Shown here piece by piece: positions 6,260-12,009 of a DNA stretch of 12,009 nucleotides (position 1 is the stretch's first letter; each line of letters starts with the position of its first letter). Location: positions 1-12,009 of the forward strand of contig CALJPB010000351.1 of the NCBI GenBank assembly GCA_937981305.1, written 5' to 3'. Origin of the DNA: an uncultured Selenomonas sp. Its GTDB lineage: Bacteria > Bacillota > Negativicutes > Selenomonadales > Selenomonadaceae. Made by a program: the position numbers and the translations under genes. A model generated the notes under the pieces. That model was not told the DNA's origin. It made no database searches and saw only the letters and a program-made list of their open reading frames with translations.

Positions 6260-6967
6260 TTGGGAAATAAATGGAAAGAGATCTGGGCCAGTCGGCGAGA
6301 AAATCCGGCTGCACTCGCCGGCGGCTGGCAGGAGGTCTTTCTTGAGCTCAAGCGGCTCAACGGATACGACATCGTGGCGGACAGCATTTCGCTCTCCGCC
6401 TTTTTGAAGATGCACCGAACCCTCAAGGAACATCTGCATCTCACCTGCGGAAAAAGTCTCTATGATGTCGGCTGCGGCGCGGGCGCAAATCTCTACCTCA
6501 TGCAGCGTGACGGCATCGTGGTCGGGGGCACGGACTACGCCGCCCATTTGGTCGATATTGCCCGCCGCGTGGTTCCCGATATGCAGGAGTTGACCTGCGG
6601 CGAGGCGGATGCGTTCGACACCACGTTGAAATATGACGCTGTCCTCTCGAACAGCGTCTTTTCCTATTTCGCGGACGAGGATTTCGCCACGCGTGTTCTC
6701 CTGCGTATGCTCGACAAAACAACGGGGGCAATTGGCCTCATCGACCTGCACGATGCGGATAAAAAAGATCAGTTCCTCGCCTACCGCCGTGCGACGATCC
6801 CGGATTACGACAAGCGGTACAAAGGACTTGGCAAGCTCTTTTACCACCGCCGCTTCTTCGAGGACTTCGCGCGTACGCATAATCTCGACCTTACGTTCCC
6901 CCCGCTCAAGCTGGACGGGTATTGGAACACGCCGTTTATTTTCCATGTATTTCTGTATCGGAAGTAA
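6260..6967 (+). CDS. Class I SAM-dependent methyltransferase in phosphonate cluster
   Basis: A 235-residue Rossmann-fold methyltransferase. Motif I is LYDVGCGAGANLYL (67-80). Asp92 in GGTDYA is the likely ribose-hydroxyl ligand. Motif IV-like YDAVLSNSVFSYF (125-137) follows, then GLIDLHD. The N-terminus KWKEIW resembles methyltransferases found in surface-polysaccharide and small-molecule clusters. I see no signal peptide or membrane segment. It starts at TTG 6260, immediately after the aepX stop, with GAGG at 6248-6251; an in-frame stop lies just upstream and no in-frame ATG offers a better start. The substrate is unknown. Tight packing between aepX and the transaminase gene suggests methylation of a phosphonate (for example the AEP amino group) or of the glycan acceptor. 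Confidence 0.85.
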   Translation: MGNKWKEIWASRRENPAALAGGWQEVFLELKRLNGYDIVADSISLSAFLKMHRTLKEHLHLTCGKSLYDVGCGAGANLYLMQRDGIVVGGTDYAAHLVDIARRVVPDMQELTCGEADAFDTTLKYDAVLSNSVFSYFADEDFATRVLLRMLDKTTGAIGLIDLHDADKKDQFLAYRRATIPDYDKRYKGLGKLFYHRRFFEDFARTHNLDLTFPPLKLDGYWNTPFIFHVFLYRK

Positions 6968-6970
6968 GCC

Positions 6971-8062
6971 ATGAACATCAAACGCAACATTCTCCTCAAC
7001 CCCGGTCCTGCGACCACCACGGACACCGTCAAGGCGGCGCAGCTCGTCCCCGACATCTGCCCGCGCGAGCGGGAGTTCGGGCAGCTGATGCGCGATCTCG
7101 GCAGCGATCTCCTCAAGGTCGTCCACGCAAATGAAACGGAGTGGACGACCGTCCTTTTCTGCGGCTCGGGCACGATCTGCATGGACGCGTGCGTCAGCTC
7201 GCTCATCCCCGAGGGCGGAAAACTCCTCATCGTCAACAACGGGGCGTATTCCGCGCGGGCGGCAGCGATGGCGCGCGCCTATGCCGTGCCGCATATCGAC
7301 CTACAGTTTTCGATTGACGCGCTGCCCGACCTCGAAGTGGTGGAGCGCACGCTCATCGAACACCCCGACATCACCGCCGTCTACACGACGCATCAGGAGA
7401 CGGGCACGGGCATCCTGAACCCCGTGCGGGAGATCGGCGCACGCGCCCACGCACACGGCGCGGTCATGATCGCGGACACGATCTCGACCTATGCGATGAT
7501 TCCGTTCACCGTGGACGAAATGAACATCGACGTGTGTATGTCCTCGGCGCAGAAGGGCATCCAAGGCATGACGGGACTTTCATACGTCCTTGCCAAAAAA
7601 TCCGTGCTGACTGCCGCAAAGTCCTATCCCGTGCGCTCGTACTACACGAATCTCGTCATGCAGTATGAGGGATTCGAGCAGACGGGCGAGATGCGCTTTA
7701 CCCCGCCCGTGCAGACCGTCTATGCGGCAAAGCGTGCGCTCGCCGAATACTTCGCCGAGGGCGCGGCGAAAAAGTGGGCACGCCATACGCGCACAATCAA
7801 CGCCATCCACGAGGGTCTTGCGGCGCTCGGGCTAAAGGAAGCGATTCCCCGCGAAATCCAGTCGGGGCTCGTCGTTGCGGTGGAATACCCTGCGAACTTT
7901 GACTTTATGCGCGTGCACGACTACTGCTATGAACGCGGCTATACGATCTACCCCGGCAAGATGCAGACCTCGGCGACGTTCCGCCTGTGCGCTCTCGGTG
8001 CGATTGACGAAGCAGACATCAGAGGTTTTTTCCGCGTGTTTGAGGAAGCGCTGAAGGCTTAG
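6971..8062 (+). CDS. phnW: 2-Aminoethylphosphonate:pyruvate transaminase-like class V aminotransferase
   Basis: A 363-residue PLP enzyme of the PhnW family. N-terminal LLNPGPATTTDTVKAA is the family opening. GSGTICMDACVSSL (65-78) should hold the PLP phosphate, Asp169 in MIADT the pyridine nitrogen, and Lys195 in SSAQKGIQG the Schiff base. PhnW usually degrades AEP to phosphonoacetaldehyde. Beside aepX and pntC, and with no phosphonatase (phnX) in view, it more likely runs in the synthetic direction and makes AEP. Because no decarboxylase gene is visible, direct transamination of phosphonopyruvate to phosphonoalanine is an alternative. ATG 6971 lies 3 bases after the methyltransferase stop with a modest GGAAG at 6960-6964. 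The following 95 bases contain one palindromic repeat. Confidence 0.9.
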   Translation: MNIKRNILLNPGPATTTDTVKAAQLVPDICPREREFGQLMRDLGSDLLKVVHANETEWTTVLFCGSGTICMDACVSSLIPEGGKLLIVNNGAYSARAAAMARAYAVPHIDLQFSIDALPDLEVVERTLIEHPDITAVYTTHQETGTGILNPVREIGARAHAHGAVMIADTISTYAMIPFTVDEMNIDVCMSSAQKGIQGMTGLSYVLAKKSVLTAAKSYPVRSYYTNLVMQYEGFEQTGEMRFTPPVQTVYAAKRALAEYFAEGAAKKWARHTRTINAIHEGLAALGLKEAIPREIQSGLVVAVEYPANFDFMRVHDYCYERGYTIYPGKMQTSATFRLCALGAIDEADIRGFFRVFEEALKA

Positions 8063-8071
8063 GGTAGGTAT

Positions 8072-8098
8072 CCCCTTCCCGTACGGTACGGGGGAGGG
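8072..8098 (+). repeat. Imperfect palindromic repeat
   Basis: CCCTTCCCGTAC faces GTACGGGGGAGGG, giving an imperfect hairpin with the ACGGGGGAGG arm seen at the other repeat sites. It occupies the gap between phnW and the first AP-superfamily gene. No T-run follows. It is the most diverged member of the family in this window. Confidence 0.6.
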
Positions 8099-8157
8099 TT
8101 CTCATGCGTAACGAGGGGTCTGTGGGGAGTACCGCCTCGCAAAAACGAAAGGACATC

Positions 8158-10263
8158 ATGACGGACGATTTCACCGTATTTTGGCAGAACAATGCGCGTG
8201 CGCAGGAGTTTTTTGACCACCTCCTCGCACGCGCGGAGCGAAATGCCTATGACGACGACTTCCTCGCCGCACTCGCCGCCTATCGGGAGGCGGGCGGCGC
8301 GGCGGCGCATGCGGACATCTTCGCGGCGGAGTATCTGCTCGCGCAGGGGGAGGCGGAGGACGCCGCGCTCTGCGGGGAGCGAGCCTTTCGCAGCCGCCCC
8401 GTCGAGCCGCAGGTCTGGCGCGTACTCGCACGTGCCTATGCCGCGCTCGGACGCTATGCGGATGCCCTCGTCATGCAGGGCTATCCGCTGAACTTTTTCA
8501 AAGTCCCGATCTCCCTTGATATGCCGGCCTCTGTGCTGACCCCCGCGACACTCAACCGTCTCTCACGTGCGACGGGCAAGGCGAGCTATGCGCCGTATGC
8601 ACTCAGCCGCATGAGCTACGCTCCCGGGACAGGGCTCACGGCGGAATCTTGTGTCTTTTTCGAGGAGTTTCTGCCCGTCTCGGAGCATATCTCACCGCAT
8701 TACTACGTCGGCGCATACACGGATCAGGAGGTATATGGCAACAAACGATGGCTGATGAACGCGATCCGAAACGTGCCGGGGCTTGCCGAGAACGTCGGTG
8801 GAGACTTCACGTTCGACATCATGCGCGGCACACGCGCATCGGGAGAGGTGTGCATTGACATCGCAGAGGGTACACAGGCAATTATTCCGATCTACGGCAC
8901 GGCGGACGGACAGTCTCTCACGGCACAGTCGGAGACGGTATGCGACGACATCCGTCTGAATCCTGCGACGCCGAATTTTTTCCGTCTGGATGAGACGACA
9001 CACTTCCGCTCCGACGCAGACGTTATTATCGGTACGCCAATTCGTCTCGGACACAGCCCCGCACGCCGAAAGCTCGTCCTCAACATTCTTGTGGATGCCC
9101 TTCCGTGGACGCTGCTGCGCACGGACTTCGCGTCGCATATGCCCGCTACAGCGCATTTCTTTGCACGTGGCACGATCTTTGATCGGCACTTTTCGGTATG
9201 CGAGTACACCTATCCCTCGCTCCCGACCATCGAGACGGGGATGTACCCGCATCATACGGGCATCTTCAACGAATGGGCGGCGATTGAGCTGGATCCGACC
9301 TTCGTCACCATTGCCGAGCGGGCGCGTGCATCGGGCTATGCCACAGCGAATCTCATGAGCGAGGGCATCGGCATATGGAACGGTACGTCGCGCGGCTATG
9401 ACCGTCTGCTGGTCACCCCCTACCGCACGCTCGCCTATGAGGGCGTGGAACGCACGATCCGCTATCTCGACGGCTGCGGCGCGGCGGATCACTTCATCTT
9501 TCTGCATTTCAACGACGTGCACCCTTGGAGCAGCGAGCTGTTCCAGATCTCTACCGCCGCGCAGATGGAGCTGTCGCTCGCGGGTCGGCTCGCGGGTGAA
9601 AAGAAAAAAATACCCAGCCCCTACTTGCGCCCGAGCGCATTTTACCAAACCGCATTTTGGCAGGCGGTACACGATACGGATCGCGCACTCGGCGCACTGT
9701 TCTCCTATATCGAGCAGCACTATGCGGAGGGAGAATATCTCGTGAATCTGTACTCCGATCACGGCGTACCGATCTTCAGCGCGGAACACTATATCGTGGA
9801 TACCCATATGACAGGTGCGGCATGGATGATGCGTGGGGCGGGCGTACCGGCGGGGATCGTCGCGGACGAACTGACAAGTGCGGTCGATATGTACCCGACG
9901 TTCGCCCACCTGTGCGGCTTTCCCGTGGGGGAGAATGTGGACGGCGTGCTCCCGCGTCTTTTGGGCGGCACGGGACGCGACATCGCCTACAGCAACTCGC
10001 TCTATCCGCTCAAGCCCTACTTCCTCGCGGCGCGATCGCGTACCCATACGTTCTGCCTGGAGACCGAGGATGTTGCCGCCATCAACGGAACAGTCGATCT
10101 CGCGCGTGCTACGACCGCCATCTATCCGAACGCACACGAACGCGAGGAGGACTGTGCGGTGGACAGCCCCGCGCTGCGTGCGTTCTTCTATCCGCGCGTC
10201 CGCGCATTTTTGCAGGGGATCGGGAGCAACGGCGAGCAGTTCCCCCCACCGAAGGAGATATAG
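8158..10263 (+). CDS. TPR plus alkaline-phosphatase-superfamily (sulfatase-like) protein, copy 1
   Basis: About 701 residues. Residues 1-115 are helical and Ala-rich with one or two TPR-like repeats (about 57-105). Residues 130-305 are of unknown fold. Residues 308-650 form an AP-superfamily hydrolase/transferase domain. Putative metal and catalytic residues are Asp313 (LVDALPW), Thr351 (TYPSLPTIETGMYP), Asp453/His455 (FNDVHPW), Asp534/His535 (YSDHGVP) and His544. Aligned to the sulfatase motif C-x-P-S-R-(4)-TG-x-YP, Thr351 replaces the formylglycine Cys and Leu replaces Arg. Phosphodiester or phosphonate chemistry is therefore likelier than sulfate ester hydrolysis. No signal peptide or membrane helix is visible, so it looks cytoplasmic. 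I chose ATG 8158 (AAAGGA at 8148-8153) over an upstream ATG at 8104 because copy 2 also begins MTDDF-VFW. Possible role: transfer or removal of a phosphonyl group. Substrate unknown. Confidence 0.8.
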   Translation: MTDDFTVFWQNNARAQEFFDHLLARAERNAYDDDFLAALAAYREAGGAAAHADIFAAEYLLAQGEAEDAALCGERAFRSRPVEPQVWRVLARAYAALGRYADALVMQGYPLNFFKVPISLDMPASVLTPATLNRLSRATGKASYAPYALSRMSYAPGTGLTAESCVFFEEFLPVSEHISPHYYVGAYTDQEVYGNKRWLMNAIRNVPGLAENVGGDFTFDIMRGTRASGEVCIDIAEGTQAIIPIYGTADGQSLTAQSETVCDDIRLNPATPNFFRLDETTHFRSDADVIIGTPIRLGHSPARRKLVLNILVDALPWTLLRTDFASHMPATAHFFARGTIFDRHFSVCEYTYPSLPTIETGMYPHHTGIFNEWAAIELDPTFVTIAERARASGYATANLMSEGIGIWNGTSRGYDRLLVTPYRTLAYEGVERTIRYLDGCGAADHFIFLHFNDVHPWSSELFQISTAAQMELSLAGRLAGEKKKIPSPYLRPSAFYQTAFWQAVHDTDRALGALFSYIEQHYAEGEYLVNLYSDHGVPIFSAEHYIVDTHMTGAAWMMRGAGVPAGIVADELTSAVDMYPTFAHLCGFPVGENVDGVLPRLLGGTGRDIAYSNSLYPLKPYFLAARSRTHTFCLETEDVAAINGTVDLARATTAIYPNAHEREEDCAVDSPALRAFFYPRVRAFLQGIGSNGEQFPPPKEI
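10252..10257 (+). promoter_or_regulatory. RBS of the second AP-superfamily gene
   Basis: AAGGAG lies inside the last codons of copy 1, 7 bases before ATG 10265. The stop of copy 1 and this start are separated by a single base. The two paralogues should therefore be translated from one mRNA and probably coupled. The site also fixes MTDDFSVFW as the true N-terminus, supporting the corresponding start chosen for copy 1. Confidence 0.85.
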
Positions 10264-10264
10264 C

Positions 10265-12009
10265 ATGACGGACGATTTCAGCGTATTTTGGCGAAACAAC
10301 GAACGCGCCCGCATACTTTTTTACGCACTTCTCACCCATGCGGCGAGCGCAGGCTATGACGACGACTTCCTCGCCGCACTTGCCGCCTATCGGGAGGCGG
10401 GCGGCACGGCAGCGCACGCGGACATCTTCGCGGCGGAGTATCTGCTCGCGCAGGGGGAGGCGGAGAATGCCGCGCTCTGCGGGGAACGCGCCTTTCGCAG
10501 CCGCCCCGTCGAGCCGCGCCTCTTAGACGTGCTCGCACGTGCCTATGACGCGCTCGGCCGTTATGGGGATGCCCTCGTCATGCAGGGACGTGCGGCAAAG
10601 CTCACGGGACGCCCGCTCACGACGGACTGTCCGCCCGCACTGCTGACGGCGGAGGTGCTCGACCGCCTGTCCGTTGCGATGGGCAAGCCGAACTATGCGC
10701 CGATGGCACTGTCCCGCATGAGCTACGATGCCGCAGCGGGCTTCACGGCACGCGAGGGAGTATTTGCTGGCGAATTCCTCCCGCAGGAGACGGACATCCA
10801 CCCCCCCTACTATGTGGCGACGTATACGGAGCAGGAGCAGCAGGGCAACAAGGCATGGCTGCTCCATACCATCGAGGATGCCAAGGGCTTTGCCGAGAAC
10901 GTCGGCGGCGAGTTCGTCTACGATCTCATCCGTGCCCGACGTGCGCCGGGACGCGCCGAGATCACGCTCGCGGCGGGACAGGAGGTCGTGCTCCCCGTGC
11001 TCGGGGTACAGGGATTTCAGCGGCTCCACGTAAAGACGGACAGCCTCGAAAAGGATACGCCGCTCAGTCCCGCCACGCCGAATTTCTTCCGTCTCACGGA
11101 GCGCACGACGCTCTCCTCCGATCGCGCCTTCCTCGTCGGTACGCCGATCTCCGTCGGCCACAGCCCGCAGCGCCACCCACTCGTGCTGAATCTCCTCGCC
11201 GACGCGCTCCCGTGGGAAATCCTCAGCGCGCATTTCGCGGAGTGGATGCCGAACACGGCGCGGTTCTTTGCAGGCGGCGTGATCTTCGATCAGCATTTCT
11301 CCGTGTCCGAGTACACCTATCCCTCGCTCCCGACCATCGAGACGGGGATGTACCCGCACCACAGCCACATCTTCAACGACAAGATCGCCATCTCCCTGCC
11401 GCCGGAGTATGTAACGCTCTCCGAGCGGATGCGGACGCTCGGCTATGCGACGGCGAGCCTCATGGGCGACGGCATCGGTGTCTACAACGGCACGACGCGC
11501 GGCTACGACCGCCTCATCGTCTCAGGTTACCGCACGCTCGCCTACGAGGGCGTGGAGCGCACGATCCGCCATCTCGACGGGATGCGCGATGCGGATCACT
11601 TCATCTTCCTGCATGTCATGGACGCGCATCCGTGGCCGTACCCGCTCTTTCAAGTCACGGCAAGCGTACAGGCACGCCTGCCGCTCGCGGAGCGTCTCTC
11701 GGGCGCGGAGGACGGTGTGCCGAGCCCCTATCTGCGGGCGACACCACTCGCCGCCGCAGCGTGTCGGCAGGGCATCCGCGATCTCGACCGCACGCTCGGG
11801 ATGCTCTTTTCCTATCTCGAAGAAAACTATGCGGAGGAGGAGTATCTCGTCAATCTCTACTCCGATCACGGCGTACCCGTATTCAGCAAAGATCACTACA
11901 TTGTCAGCCCGGATATGACGCACGCCGTATGGATGATGCGTGGGGCGGGCGTGCCTGCGGGGATCGTCGCAGACGAACTGACGAGTACGGTCGATATGTA
12001 CCCGACGCT
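10265..12009 (+). CDS. TPR plus alkaline-phosphatase-superfamily protein, copy 2 (partial, runs off window)
   Basis: The frame stays open for 581 codons to the window edge, so the C-terminal part is missing. It is colinear with copy 1 without net insertions at the sites checked: Asp313 (LADALPW), Thr351 (TYPSLPTIETGMYP), the DAHPW motif, Asp534/His535 (YSDHGVP) and His544 fall at identical residue numbers. The TPR-like N-terminus is almost the same, while residues about 110-300 are clearly diverged. One difference near the active site is Asp550 where copy 1 has His550. No signal peptide is visible. It is a tandem duplicate whose separate retention suggests a second substrate or acceptor, or a heteromer with copy 1. 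Confidence 0.8.
   Translation, partial: MTDDFSVFWRNNERARILFYALLTHAASAGYDDDFLAALAAYREAGGTAAHADIFAAEYLLAQGEAENAALCGERAFRSRPVEPRLLDVLARAYDALGRYGDALVMQGRAAKLTGRPLTTDCPPALLTAEVLDRLSVAMGKPNYAPMALSRMSYDAAAGFTAREGVFAGEFLPQETDIHPPYYVATYTEQEQQGNKAWLLHTIEDAKGFAENVGGEFVYDLIRARRAPGRAEITLAAGQEVVLPVLGVQGFQRLHVKTDSLEKDTPLSPATPNFFRLTERTTLSSDRAFLVGTPISVGHSPQRHPLVLNLLADALPWEILSAHFAEWMPNTARFFAGGVIFDQHFSVSEYTYPSLPTIETGMYPHHSHIFNDKIAISLPPEYVTLSERMRTLGYATASLMGDGIGVYNGTTRGYDRLIVSGYRTLAYEGVERTIRHLDGMRDADHFIFLHVMDAHPWPYPLFQVTASVQARLPLAERLSGAEDGVPSPYLRATPLAAAACRQGIRDLDRTLGMLFSYLEENYAEEEYLVNLYSDHGVPVFSKDHYIVSPDMTHAVWMMRGAGVPAGIVADELTSTVDMYPT

Noticed and set aside
5558..7294. A 578-codon minus-strand frame across aepX, the methyltransferase and phnW
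   Set aside because: It spans three well-supported genes in antisense, with a low-complexity basic/acidic composition and no motif; the same applies to 8692-10314 and 10523-11368.
8104..8157. Earlier ATG for the first AP-superfamily gene
   Set aside because: The 18 extra codons have no counterpart in the tandem copy, which starts at MTDDFSVFW directly after its own AAGGAG; AAAGGA precedes ATG 8158.

Overview
The window looks like a chromosomal segment of a GC-rich anaerobe with a Gram-negative-type envelope in the Firmicutes, most likely a Selenomonas/Centipeda-type member of the Negativicutes. This is inferred from an anaerobic class III ribonucleotide reductase, GC-rich third codon positions that open very long antisense ORFs, and protein similarity as I recall it. 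No taxonomic search was possible.

Layout. Bases 1-245 hold intergenic palindromic repeats. nrdD (306-2570, minus) ends in a strong rho-independent terminator. Upstream it has a clear promoter overlapped by two 16-bp sites resembling NrdR boxes one operator period apart. Bases 2571-3104 are non-coding: the nrdD control region, more copies of the palindromic repeats, and a trpS promoter with a perfect TATAAT. From 3105 to the right edge all genes point right: trpS; a GT-A-fold cytidylyltransferase (pntC-like) overlapping trpS by ATGA; aepX (PEP mutase with an N-terminal HxGH nucleotidyltransferase-like domain); a class I SAM methyltransferase starting at TTG; a phnW-like class V transaminase; and two tandem paralogues of a TPR plus alkaline-phosphatase-superfamily ('sulfatase-like') protein, the second cut by the window end.

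How the genes may work together. PEP mutase makes the C-P bond (PEP to phosphonopyruvate). The transaminase would make 2-aminoethylphosphonate (AEP), or phosphonoalanine if no decarboxylation occurs, since no phosphonopyruvate decarboxylase is visible. The PntC-like enzyme would activate the product as a CMP-phosphonate. The methyltransferase may methylate the head group or its acceptor. The two cytoplasmic-looking AP-superfamily enzymes carry Thr instead of the sulfatase formylglycine Cys, and are candidates for transferring or removing the phosphonyl group on a glycan or protein. Together this is a candidate phosphonate-decoration locus whose last step appears to use an unusual, uncharacterised enzyme pair. 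That role is inference.

Other notable points: NrdD appears to stop just before the expected C-terminal glycyl-radical motif; the two AP-superfamily genes are a mosaic of near-identical and strongly diverged blocks; and a modular family of GC-rich palindromic repeats fills most of the intergenic spaces.
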